Under the pieces are notes generated by a model. It was not told the DNA's origin, made no database searches, and saw nothing but the letters and a program-made list of their open reading frames with translations. The translations under genes and the position numbers were made by a program. From Tidjanibacter sp. (GTDB taxonomy: Bacteria; Bacteroidota; Bacteroidia; Bacteroidales; Rikenellaceae), in assembly GCA_017547065.1 (NCBI GenBank), contig JAFYRC010000131.1, forward strand, positions 1 to 13,600: DNA of 13,600 bases, read 5' to 3'. Positions 7,113-13,600 of this stretch are shown here, piece after piece (positions within the stretch are counted from its first letter, which is position 1; the number at the start of each line of letters is the position of its first letter).

Positions 7113-7132
7113 GGGACACCCACCGGTGCCCC
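7113..7132 (-). promoter_or_regulatory. GC-rich hairpin just after the synthase-phosphorylase stop
   Basis: An 8-base-pair stem (7113-7120 with 7125-7132) with a four-base loop starts 12 bases beyond the stop codon. Position 7116/7129 is mismatched on the plus strand but a U-G wobble in minus-strand RNA. A-rich rather than U-rich sequence follows in the direction of transcription, so it fits a 3' end stabiliser or processing site better than a terminator. Confidence 0.5.
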
Positions 7133-7144
7133 ACACCGTAGAAC

Positions 7145-10100
7145 TTATGCCCACTTAACCAGAGCAAAGTCCATACGGTGAGGCAGGTTCTCGTTCTTGG
7201 GGAACACCCTCAGAGCGATGTCATACGAGCCGGTGTGCTCCATGGGGGCCTCCACAGCGTAGACAACCTTCGAGCCCTCAACGCTCACAACCTCCAGCTC
7301 AAACTTGCCGGCGATCTTCACATCACGGCCCATCTCGATCTGGCTTGCGAGCAACAACTCTACGCCAATCTCCTCGGGTTTCAAACCATCAATGTCGAGA
7401 GTTACCTCGAAGCGGTACTTACCACCCACGACGAAGGGCTGTTTGCCCATGTCGGCCTGCTGGGTGCCGAGCACCCTCACTTTGTCCCAAGCAGCGCTCA
7501 CCCTACGCTTCCAAGCGGCAATCTCGCGAGCCATCAAGTAGTCGTTCTTGATGAGGCGTTTATTGCGCTCATACAAGGGAGCGTAGAACCACTCCTCATA
7601 GTCGGTAAGCATACGGTTGGTGGTGAAGTTCGAGGCGATGTCAGCCACGCACTTCTTCATGCTCTTAATCCAACCCTCGGGCATACCCTTCTCGTTGCGA
7701 GTGTAGTAGAGGGGGACGATCTCCTCCTCGATGGTGCGGTAGATCATCTCTGCATCCAACTCATCCTGCGACCTCTGATCAGTGTAGGTGCGCTCCATAG
7801 GAAGCATCCAACCTGCACCCTCTTTGTAGCCCTCAACCCACCAGCCGTCGAGTACGCTGAACTGCATAACGCCGTTCATAACAGCCTTCTCGCCACTGGT
7901 ACCCGAAGCCTCCAAAGGACGGGTGGGAGTGTTCAACCAAATGTCCACGCCCTGAACCATCTTCCTCGAGAGGTCCATATCGTAGTTGGGCAGGAAGAGA
8001 ATCTTACCGATGAACTCGGGCATTGCCGAAACCTCAACAATGCGTTTGATGAGCTCCTGTCCGGGGATATCCTTGGGGTGAGCCTTACCGGCAAACACAA
8101 ACTGTACGGGACGCTCGGGGTTGTTCACCAGAGCCGACAGACGCTCCAAGTTGGTAAACAGCAGGTGAGCACGTTTGTAGGTTGCAAACCTACGAGCAAA
8201 ACCGATGGTCAACACCTCGGGTTTGAAGGTCTCCTTCACAGCAACCATCTGGCGGGGCGACGAGAGCGAAGCCTTGGTATTGTCGCTCACGATGTTGCCA
8301 ACGGTCTTGAACAGGCGCTCCTTCAAAGCGATACGGGCATTCCACAACTCCTCGTCAGGAATGTTGTGTACCTTCTGCCATGCGGGAATATCATACTGCT
8401 CCTGCGAGAAGCCCTCGGCGAAGTATTTAGCATAGAGCTTGCGCAAAATCGACGAAGTCCAAGTGGGGAAGTGAACACCATTGGTAACGTAGCCAATGTG
8501 GAGCTCATCCTTGAAATAGCCGGGCCACATATCACCCAAAATCTCCTTACTTACCTCACCGTGCAACCAGCTCACACCGTTAACCTCCTGCGAAAGGTTG
8601 CAAGCCAAGAAGCTCATAGAGAATTTCTCATTGGGATCGTTGGGCCTGGTCTTACCGAGGTTGATGAACTGCTCCCAGGTGATGCCGAGCCTCTCGGGGT
8701 AGTGCGACATATACTGGCGAATCATCTGCTCGGGGAAAGCGTCGTGACCTGCGGGTACGGGAGTGTGGGTTGTATAGAGCGACGACGAGCGTACAACCTC
8801 CAAAGCCTCGCTGAACGAGAGGTTCTTACCAGAGATGTAGTTGTGGATACGCTCCAAACCGATGAAGGCAGCGTGGCCCTCATTGCAGTGGTAAACATCG
8901 CTCTTGATGCCCAGTGCGTTCAAAGCCCTGATACCACCAACACCCAAGAGAAGCTCCTGTTTGAGACGATTCTCCCAGTCGCCACCATAGAGGTGGTGGG
9001 TGATGCTCCTATCCTCATCGAGGTTGAGCTCGTGGTCGGTATCCAAGAGGTAGAGGTCGGTGCGGCCCACCTCGCATTTCCAGATGCGGGCAGTTACAAC
9101 ACGACCGGGGAGTGCTACATTAATCGAGCACCAGTTGCCCACCTCATCCCTTGCGGGCGAAATGGGGAGTTTATAGAAGTTCTGTGCCTCATAGGCAGCC
9201 TCCTGGGCACCCTGGGCAGAGAGTTTCTGTGTGAAGTAGCCATAGCGGTAGAGCAGACCAACAGCTACCATAGGTACGTTCTTATCAGAAGCCTCCTTGA
9301 TGTAGTCACCGGCGAGAATACCCAGACCACCCGAGTAGATCTTCAACGACGAGTGCAGACCATACTCCATGCTGAAATATGCAATCCTGGGACCCTTAGC
9401 CTCTGCCTTCTTAGCCATGTACTCCTCAAACTGGGCATACACATCAGCGAGTTTAGCCAAGAATGCCTGATCCTGCTCCAACTCCTTAACCCTCTGGTAG
9501 GGGAGTTTATCGAGGAAAGCGATGGGGTTCTTCAAGCACTCAACCCACAAGTTGGCGTCGATCGACTCAAAGAGCTCGTGAGCACCCAGAGTCCAGCTCC
9601 ACCAAAGGTTCTTCGAGAGCACCTCCAAGGCGCGCAAGCTCTTAGGAAGGTTCTTCTCAACCATCACACGGCTCCAATTGGGAGTGCTGCTCACCAACTG
9701 CTGACGCACGAAGTTAACCTGCTCGTTAACCGAACCACCGTCATAAACAGCCTTGTTGGTGCGAGCAACAACTTTATCGAGGGCAACATTGTATGCCTCC
9801 TCATAGTACTCATAGAGTTTCTCCCACAAAGCGGTGCGCGAAATCTCATAGGCAGCGGCGCAAGTCTCGGTGTACTCCTTGTTGCTCATGGTTGCAAAGC
9901 GCTCGATGCTCTCTGCAACGGCGTCGGCAACATCAGCGTCGTTGCTATCGTTGCGAGCGATAACGGTCACACCCTTGTGAACACCGCGCAACTCGTCAAC
10001 CCATTTACCAAAGCCTGCCAACGAGGTGGTAACGGTGGGCACCGAGAAGCCAATGCTCTCCAGGGGAGTGTAGCCCCAGGGCTCGTAGTAGGATGCAAAT

Positions 10101-11386
10101 ACGGTGAGGTCCATACCTGCCAACAGCTCGTAATAGGTCATACCGAAGATACCGTCGTTGCCCTGCAAGTAACCGGGAATGAAAAGTACCTTCACCTTCG
10201 AGTCTACCTCAACGAGTTTGCTACCGGCCATTGCCTTAACAATGGGGTCGCCCTCCTGATTGGAGAGGTAGTGGGTAGTGTAGGGATATGCTTTTGCGTC
10301 AATGGGACTATTTTTGTCGGCCAAGTGAGCCATCAAGTCGCGGCGGGGGCCCTCGTTAGCAGCGGGCACTGCAATAACTGCAAGCACCTCTTTGCCATCG
10401 ACATTACCGGCAGCAACCTGTTTGAGAGCCTGAATGAACACATCGAGGCCCTTATTCTTAAACTCATAGCGACCCGAAGTACCAACAATCAGGGGCTCCT
10501 TGTCGTAGCTCTTACCGAAGCAAGCCTCGGCAACCTCAATCATCTTGCCACGAGCGCGCTCACGCAAAGCTTGAACATCCTCGTTTGCAACCGTAAAGCC
10601 ATTGGGGGTAACAACGTCAACCTCCGAGCCAAGCAAATATTTACACTCCTTGGCAGTAATACGGCTCACTGCGCAGAATGCATCGTGGTTGCGGGCAGCC
10701 ACCTTCTCCAACGAGTGTTTTGCAACCACGTTGAACTGGCGTGCGAAGTCGTCGGCGTTGAAAGTGCCAAGACCACTATACAAAGGAAGACCGTTGCCTG
10801 CAATGCAACGACCCATGACGGTTGCGTGGGTTGTAAATACGGTCGCGGTGTAGGGCGAAGCCTTACGCAGGTAGAGGCCACCGCTCGCGGTCATCCACTC
10901 GTGGAAGTGAGCCACGATGCGGTCGGTCGACGAGCAGAAGTTATTAATGTAGCTCTCAATAACCTTACCGGCAGCAAAACCGAAGATTACGGGCTCAACG
11001 TAGTCCCACTGACCACTGATACTATCCACCTTATACTCCTCCCACAAGAACTTCAAGATGTCGTCCTTGCGTGCGAGAAGCGAGCTAAAATCAACCAACA
11101 CAACAACGGGGCTGCCCTCGATGCGCCAGCGACCAACCCTAACACGATAACCCTCCGAGTAGAGCACTTGGCGCCACTCGCGCAACATGTTCAAATCCTC
11201 CTCAAACTCAGGATTTGCACCCTCACGGTTGATATCGGGGCCAAACAAGATATACTTGTCGCCCAACTCTTTTGCGGCGGTCTGTGCCTTGGTTGCCAAA
11301 ACGGTGTGAATACCGCCAACCTTATTGCAGACCTCCCAACTAACCTCAAATAAAAAGTCTGGTTTCTGTACTGTTTCGTTTTTCAT
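7145..11386 (-). CDS. Bifunctional fusion: GT3 glycogen synthase + GT35 alpha-glucan phosphorylase
   Basis: The 1413-residue protein holds two complete enzymes. Residues 1 to about 545 are a GT3 glycogen synthase of the eukaryote type: EVSWEVCNKVGGIHTVL (14-30), AHFHEW (159-164), GRYEFKNKG (305-313, Arg306/Lys312) and YYEPWGYTPLE with the E-x7-E pair Glu435/Glu443. GT3 enzymes use UDP-glucose. Residues about 555-1413 are a short-type alpha-glucan phosphorylase: an N-terminal region with LWWSW (594-598), then FSMEYGLHSS (671-680), YSGGLGILAGD (684-694), CNEGHAAF (834-841) and FARRFATYKRAH (1063-1074). Its pyridoxal-phosphate lysine is Lys1167 in EASGTSGEKAVMNG. It ends in a beta-rich domain closing in LVKWA. 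The joint (about 545-560) shows no long linker, stop or frameshift. As first gene of the cluster it both builds and phosphorolyses glycogen. No signal peptide; no Shine-Dalgarno at the start. Confidence 0.93.
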   Translation of the reverse strand: MKNETVQKPDFLFEVSWEVCNKVGGIHTVLATKAQTAAKELGDKYILFGPDINREGANPEFEEDLNMLREWRQVLYSEGYRVRVGRWRIEGSPVVVLVDFSSLLARKDDILKFLWEEYKVDSISGQWDYVEPVIFGFAAGKVIESYINNFCSSTDRIVAHFHEWMTASGGLYLRKASPYTATVFTTHATVMGRCIAGNGLPLYSGLGTFNADDFARQFNVVAKHSLEKVAARNHDAFCAVSRITAKECKYLLGSEVDVVTPNGFTVANEDVQALRERARGKMIEVAEACFGKSYDKEPLIVGTSGRYEFKNKGLDVFIQALKQVAAGNVDGKEVLAVIAVPAANEGPRRDLMAHLADKNSPIDAKAYPYTTHYLSNQEGDPIVKAMAGSKLVEVDSKVKVLFIPGYLQGNDGIFGMTYYELLAGMDLTVFASYYEPWGYTPLESIGFSVPTVTTSLAGFGKWVDELRGVHKGVTVIARNDSNDADVADAVAESIERFATMSNKEYTETCAAAYEISRTALWEKLYEYYEEAYNVALDKVVARTNKAVYDGGSVNEQVNFVRQQLVSSTPNWSRVMVEKNLPKSLRALEVLSKNLWWSWTLGAHELFESIDANLWVECLKNPIAFLDKLPYQRVKELEQDQAFLAKLADVYAQFEEYMAKKAEAKGPRIAYFSMEYGLHSSLKIYSGGLGILAGDYIKEASDKNVPMVAVGLLYRYGYFTQKLSAQGAQEAAYEAQNFYKLPISPARDEVGNWCSINVALPGRVVTARIWKCEVGRTDLYLLDTDHELNLDEDRSITHHLYGGDWENRLKQELLLGVGGIRALNALGIKSDVYHCNEGHAAFIGLERIHNYISGKNLSFSEALEVVRSSSLYTTHTPVPAGHDAFPEQMIRQYMSHYPERLGITWEQFINLGKTRPNDPNEKFSMSFLACNLSQEVNGVSWLHGEVSKEILGDMWPGYFKDELHIGYVTNGVHFPTWTSSILRKLYAKYFAEGFSQEQYDIPAWQKVHNIPDEELWNARIALKERLFKTVGNIVSDNTKASLSSPRQMVAVKETFKPEVLTIGFARRFATYKRAHLLFTNLERLSALVNNPERPVQFVFAGKAHPKDIPGQELIKRIVEVSAMPEFIGKILFLPNYDMDLSRKMVQGVDIWLNTPTRPLEASGTSGEKAVMNGVMQFSVLDGWWVEGYKEGAGWMLPMERTYTDQRSQDELDAEMIYRTIEEEIVPLYYTRNEKGMPEGWIKSMKKCVADIASNFTTNRMLTDYEEWFYAPLYERNKRLIKNDYLMAREIAAWKRRVSAAWDKVRVLGTQQADMGKQPFVVGGKYRFEVTLDIDGLKPEEIGVELLLASQIEMGRDVKIAGKFELEVVSVEGSKVVYAVEAPMEHTGSYDIALRVFPKNENLPHRMDFALVKWA

Positions 11387-11418
11387 AATTACTTTTCTCT
11401 GTCCTTAGCCACAGTGTG

Positions 11419-11546
11419 TTATTCGATGGTCCCTCCTCGGACGCTTTCACACCGCATGCCGGCGGACTTTTTCTGCTTTTATTGTTGTTTTTTATCTCTT
11501 TTTTGCCTGTTTTCTCCGAGCAATTCTACATTAGAGCCCAAAGATA
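11419..11546 (-). promoter_or_regulatory. Long 5' leader of the glycogen cluster
   Basis: If either upstream -7 element is used, the first glycogen gene has a leader of about 145-165 bases. It includes a purine-rich GAGGAGGG segment roughly 50 bases before the start codon, too far to act as a Shine-Dalgarno sequence, with a possible small GTCC/GGAC hairpin around it. A 12-codon open frame (start at 11457, stop at 11419-11421) is present but has no support as a gene. The spacer 11387-11683 holds no other recognisable gene. Confidence 0.3.
11539..11546 (-). promoter_or_regulatory. Second Bacteroides-type -7 element for the glycogen cluster
   Basis: On the minus strand this reads TATCTTTG, a perfect TAnnTTTG match, 22 bases downstream of another perfect match at 11561-11568. 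Either or both could start the glycogen transcript. The TTTG of the upstream box lies only 14 bases before this one, shorter than the usual -33 to -7 spacing. Confidence 0.4.
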
Positions 11547-11560
11547 CAAAATTTTCGGGA

Positions 11561-11568
11561 CAAATGTA
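11561..11568 (-). promoter_or_regulatory. Bacteroides-type -7 element for the glycogen cluster
   Basis: On the minus strand this reads TACATTTG, a perfect TAnnTTTG match in the spacer before the synthase-phosphorylase gene. A/T tracts at about 11607-11622 lie some 50-65 bases upstream of the implied start, where UP-type elements act. No clear -33 TTTG is visible. Confidence 0.5.
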
Positions 11569-11586
11569 CACATTTTCTCGAAGTTT

Positions 11587-11606
11587 ACCATATTTATTTA
11601 TATGGT
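11587..11606. other. AT-rich inverted repeat upstream of the glycogen promoter
   Basis: ACCATAT (11587-11593) and ATATGGT (11600-11606) form a perfect 7-base inverted repeat with a six-base spacer. On the plus strand it is followed by TTTTTAAATTTTTTT, resembling a terminator, but no plus-strand gene precedes it. In the minus orientation it sits just upstream of the TACATTTG box, so it may be an operator. Confidence 0.3.
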
Positions 11607-11664
11607 TTTTAAATTTTTTTAATAACATTCTTTCAGGGGAATATCAAGAGCCCTCCAGCAACAA

Positions 11665-11679
11665 CCACACCAGGTGTGG
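11665..11679. other. 15-base perfect inverted repeat after the hemW stop
   Basis: CCACACC and GGTGTGG flank a single central A, five bases past the hemW stop codon. As RNA it would give only about a five-pair stem with a five-base loop. No U-tract follows on the minus strand, so it is a weak terminator candidate at best; a protein-binding dyad is the alternative. Confidence 0.3.
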
Positions 11680-11683
11680 CAAC

Positions 11684-12793
11684 CTACTCAAAAAACTCTC
11701 CGATGACAGCGTCCGACACCAACCAGCCACGCTCCGAAAAGGCAACACTCGATCCACCCCTCATCAACACGCCCTCGCTAACAAAACGCTCCGCACGATG
11801 CAAAAATTGTTCCCTCCTTCGAGGGCCAAACTTCTCCTCCAGGGCATCAACATCCACACCCTCGCAGGTTCGCAATCGCACCATCACAAACTCCTCATAA
11901 AGCTCCGTCTGCGAGAGCTCCTCACACTCAGCCTGGGCGCCCGAAAGATAGGCTCCAACCGTGGAAACATTCCAACTTCGGCGGCCTGTGCCGTCATAAG
12001 AATGAGCCCCGGGGCCAATGCCCAAATAGGGCGTTCCGCGCCAATAGGCACCGTTGTGTCGGGAGCGTCTGCCGGGGAGTGCAAAGTTGGAAATTTCGTA
12101 GTGTTCATAGCCAGCCTCGCGCAACAGCTCACACATTGCATCATACTCTTGTTCAACAAGTTGCTCGTCAGCCACCTCCACACCTCGCTTGCCAAACAAG
12201 GTGTTCTCTTCAATGGTCAGACAGTAGGCCGAAATATGTTCAACGCCGAGCGAAATTGCCCGCCTTACATTCTCTTTCCAATCTTCCAAAGTAGCATTCG
12301 GAAGACCATAAATAAGGTCGATGGAGATGTTGTCGAAGCCCGCCTTGCGAGCCGCCTCCACAGCCCTCACAGCACCCTCTGCGTCGTGCCTTCGATTCAT
12401 CATTTGGAGGTCGTCGTCACGGAAGGATTGAATGCCGATACTCAGCCTATTCACACCCACGCCTTTCAACCCGCGGAGATACTCTTCGGAGAGGTCGTCG
12501 GGATTGGCCTCGACGGTAATTTCAACCACCTGCGAAGTGTCGAAATTTTCCCTCGCAACAGCCAACAACAAGCCCAACTCTTCGGGGGTGCACACCGTCG
12601 GGGTACCGCCACCGAAGTATATGGTTTTCAACACCGTACCACCCAGTTCGGCGACCCTTCCAACCAACTCCTGCCCCATCTTATCGAGCACCTCGTTTTT
12701 GCGCGCTAGCGACATCGTTTTGGGGAAGTCGCAGTAGCCACACAAGCGCTTACAAAAGGGTATGTGAAAATATATGGACGAACTCTTTGACAT
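11684..12793 (-). CDS. hemW: HemW, heme chaperone-type radical SAM protein
   Basis: The 369-residue protein has the radical SAM cluster motif C-x3-C-x2-C (Cys14, Cys18, Cys21) in HIPFCKRLCGYCDF and the SAM-binding GGGTP (61-65). The C-x2-C is followed by Asp-Phe, so the fourth cysteine of true HemN coproporphyrinogen III dehydrogenase is absent. HNGAYW (246-251), before GTPYLGIGPGAHSY, is the HNxxYW signature linked to heme binding in HemW. HemW proteins bind heme and are thought to deliver it to apoproteins; they lack coproporphyrinogen oxidase activity, although they are often annotated so. Length is typical. The gene is divergent from pckA and has no functional tie to the glycogen cluster. 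It starts at 12793 without a Shine-Dalgarno sequence; a near-consensus -7 box lies at 12813-12820. Confidence 0.92.
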   Translation of the reverse strand: MSKSSSIYFHIPFCKRLCGYCDFPKTMSLARKNEVLDKMGQELVGRVAELGGTVLKTIYFGGGTPTVCTPEELGLLLAVARENFDTSQVVEITVEANPDDLSEEYLRGLKGVGVNRLSIGIQSFRDDDLQMMNRRHDAEGAVRAVEAARKAGFDNISIDLIYGLPNATLEDWKENVRRAISLGVEHISAYCLTIEENTLFGKRGVEVADEQLVEQEYDAMCELLREAGYEHYEISNFALPGRRSRHNGAYWRGTPYLGIGPGAHSYDGTGRRSWNVSTVGAYLSGAQAECEELSQTELYEEFVMVRLRTCEGVDVDALEEKFGPRRREQFLHRAERFVSEGVLMRGGSSVAFSERGWLVSDAVIGEFFE

Positions 12794-12802
12794 CTTTTCT
12801 CT

Positions 12803-12816
12803 TTTATGGCCATAAA
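12803..12816. other. Palindrome in the hemW upstream region
   Basis: TTTATGGCCATAAA is a 14-base perfect palindrome ten bases upstream of the hemW ATG. It overlaps the candidate hemW -7 box (TACCTTTA on the minus strand, 12813-12820) by four bases, the position expected of a repressor site. Confidence 0.4.
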
Positions 12817-12820
12817 GGTA
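12813..12820 (-). promoter_or_regulatory. hemW: Near-consensus -7 element for hemW
   Basis: On the minus strand this reads TACCTTTA, one base from TAnnTTTG. It implies a leader of about 13 bases, as for the helix-hairpin-helix gene. The same octamer recurs on the minus strand at 12872-12879, which is an alternative hemW promoter. Confidence 0.35.
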
Positions 12821-12828
12821 GTGAGAAA

Positions 12829-12846
12829 AAATTTAATATTAAATTT
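12829..12846. other. 18-base perfect AT-only palindrome
   Basis: AAATTTAATATTAAATTT is a perfect 18-base palindrome midway between the two divergent genes. It is purely A/T, so chance is more likely than for a mixed sequence. Its length and position make it a candidate operator or bending site. Confidence 0.35.
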
Positions 12847-12872
12847 ACACACGGTGTTTTTCAAATAACAAT

Positions 12873-12887
12873 AAAGGTATTACCTTT
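12873..12887. other. pckA: Palindrome overlapping the pckA -7 element
   Basis: AAAGGTA and TACCTTT flank a single T, a perfect 15-base inverted repeat whose right arm is the pckA -7 box. The left arm gives TACCTTTA on the minus strand, so the two divergent promoters may share back-to-back -7 elements. Confidence 0.45.
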
Positions 12888-12888
12888 G
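12881..12888 (+). promoter_or_regulatory. pckA: Bacteroides-type -7 element for pckA
   Basis: TACCTTTG matches TAnnTTTG perfectly. Transcription would start near 12895, giving a leader of about 68 bases. The T-rich stretch at 12856-12861 is at about the right distance for a degenerate -33 element. Confidence 0.6.
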
Positions 12889-12895
12889 CAACCGG

Positions 12896-12913
12896 TTAAC
12901 TAGAATTAGTTAA
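12896..12913. other. pckA: Inverted repeat at the predicted pckA transcription start
   Basis: TTAACTA (12896-12902) and TAGTTAA (12907-12913) form a perfect inverted repeat with a four-base spacer, GAAT. It starts at the predicted first base of the transcript, so it could be an operator DNA site or a 5' end hairpin protecting the mRNA. Confidence 0.4.
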
Positions 12914-12962
12914 AGAGCAACAGCTAATTAAAACAACATAAAAGCATTTTACACTACAAACT

Positions 12963-13600
12963 ATGGCTACTTTGGATTTGAAAAAGTATGGCATTGAGGG
13001 TGCCGAGGTTATCTACAATCCCTCCTACGAGCAGCTTTTTGCTGACGAGACCAACCCCGAGCTCACTGGCTTCGAGAAAGGTCAGCTCACCGAGACCGGT
13101 GCAGTAAACGTAATGACCGGTATCTACACCGGCCGTTCGCCCAAAGACAAATTCTTTGTAAAGGACGAGACCAGCGAGAACACCGTATGGTGGACCAGCG
13201 AGGAGTACAAGAACGACAACAAGCCCGTTACCCCCGAGGCTTGGAAGGAGCTCAAAAAGATCGCTACCGACCAGCTCTCGAACAAGAAACTCTATGTAAT
13301 GGATACCTTCTGCGGCGCTAACGAGAACACCCGTCTGAAAATCCGTTTCATCATGGAGGTTGCTTGGCAGGCTCACTTCGTTAAGAACATGTTCATCCGT
13401 CCCACCGAGGAGGAGTTGGCAAACTACGGCGAGCCCGACTTCGTAGTACTCAACGCTTCGAAAGCAAAAGTTGAGAACTACAAAGAGCTCGGCCTCAACA
13501 GCGAGACCGCAGTTGTATTCAACCTGACCGAGAAAGTACAGGTTATCATCAACACCTGGTACGGTGGCGAGATGAAAAAAGGTATGTTCTCGTACATGAA
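12963..13600 (+). CDS. pckA: ATP-type phosphoenolpyruvate carboxykinase, N-terminal 212 codons
   Basis: The gene starts at 12963 and runs off the right edge. Visible landmarks of ATP-dependent PckA are [14 protein letters not shown] (53-66, with substrate-binding Arg58 in the RSPKDK loop) and [15 protein letters not shown] at the window end (198-212), whose Tyr200 and Lys205/Lys206 correspond to known substrate and metal contacts. The P-loop lies beyond the window. The enzyme interconverts oxaloacetate plus ATP with phosphoenolpyruvate, CO2 and ADP. In Bacteroidales fermenting sugar it normally runs in the CO2-fixing, ATP-forming direction toward succinate, which fits the presence of methylmalonyl-CoA mutase. 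The visible part is intact and of normal spacing. There is no Shine-Dalgarno sequence; the leader carries an inverted repeat and the promoter lies inside a palindrome, suggesting regulated expression. Confidence 0.96.
   Translation, partial: MATLDLKKYGIEGAEVIYNPSYEQLFADETNPELTGFEKGQLTETGAVNVMTGIYTGRSPKDKFFVKDETSENTVWWTSEEYKNDNKPVTPEAWKELKKIATDQLSNKKLYVMDTFCGANENTRLKIRFIMEVAWQAHFVKNMFIRPTEEELANYGEPDFVVLNASKAKVENYKELGLNSETAVVFNLTEKVQVIINTWYGGEMKKGMFSYM

Noticed and set aside
7178..11353. A plus-strand open frame of 1391 codons opposite the synthase-phosphorylase gene
   Set aside because: It is codon-aligned antisense to a gene with complete family motifs in both halves, its product shows no recognisable domain, and it exists because the sense gene avoids TTA, CTA and TCA.
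11419..11457. A 12-codon open frame in the glycogen leader as a regulatory upstream peptide
   Set aside because: Its ATG lies in a GC-rich segment with no initiation context, and there is no run of regulatory codons; it could easily be chance.
11587..11622. Hairpin plus T-tract on the plus strand as an intrinsic terminator
   Set aside because: No plus-strand gene lies upstream in this spacer, the stem is only seven AT-rich pairs, and the location fits a promoter-upstream element of the minus-strand glycogen genes better.
11414..12709. A plus-strand open frame of 431 codons over hemW and its downstream spacer
   Set aside because: It is codon-aligned antisense to hemW, which carries the radical SAM cysteines and the HNxxYW motif.
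11684..12793. Annotation as coproporphyrinogen III oxidase HemN
   Set aside because: The fourth cysteine of the HemN motif is missing (Cys-x3-Cys-x2-Cys-Asp-Phe) and the HNxxYW signature is present, so HemW is the better name.
12954..13376. Minus-strand open frame of 140 codons at the right end
   Set aside because: It is the antisense of pckA, which has the expected PckA motifs and its own promoter.

Overview
This window looks like chromosomal backbone DNA from a member of the Bacteroidota, most likely order Bacteroidales. A Rikenellaceae/Alistipes-like origin is only a guess from the moderate GC content. The evidence is that perfect TAnnTTTG elements, the Bacteroides -7 promoter box, sit in the intergenic spacers, and that start codons lack Shine-Dalgarno sequences with one exception, rpsU. 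The gene families also fit, such as a split methylmalonyl-CoA mutase and an ATP-type PEP carboxykinase. I see no mobile element, tRNA, rRNA or CRISPR array.

Layout, left to right. At 1-616 (minus) lies the 5' part of the methylmalonyl-CoA mutase small subunit gene. It diverges from a plus-strand gene for a membrane-anchored helix-hairpin-helix protein (763-1842). Next comes rpsU (bS21, 1975-2169), with a structured leader and a strong Shine-Dalgarno sequence, ending at a bidirectional terminator. From 2303 to 11386 a four-gene minus-strand cluster is devoted to intracellular glycogen. In transcription order it encodes a 1413-residue fusion of a eukaryote-type GT3 glycogen synthase with a GT35 alpha-glucan phosphorylase, a GH133 debranching enzyme, a GT4 glycogen-synthase-like glycosyltransferase, and a GH57 alpha-glucan-active enzyme with a lysine/alanine/proline repeat tail. 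Beyond it, hemW (minus, 11684-12793) and pckA (plus, 12963 to the window edge) diverge from a spacer unusually rich in perfect palindromes.

The glycogen cluster carries elongation (GT3, GT4), phosphorolysis (GT35), debranching (GH133) and an alpha-1,4/1,6-glucan-active GH57. No ADP-glucose pyrophosphorylase, GT5 GlgA or GH13 GlgB is present in the window. This suggests a UDP-glucose-based cycle in which GH57 might branch or rearrange the polymer (inference). The flanking mutA and pckA fit an anaerobe fermenting sugars to succinate and propionate.

Points most worth a second look are the synthase-phosphorylase fusion, the histone-H1-like tail on the GH57 enzyme, the rpsU leader with its lone Shine-Dalgarno sequence and two mutually exclusive folds, two strong hairpins between the first two glycogen genes that pair better on the transcribed strand, and the palindrome cluster at hemW/pckA. 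All plus-strand open frames opposite the glycogen genes are codon-aligned antisense shadows.
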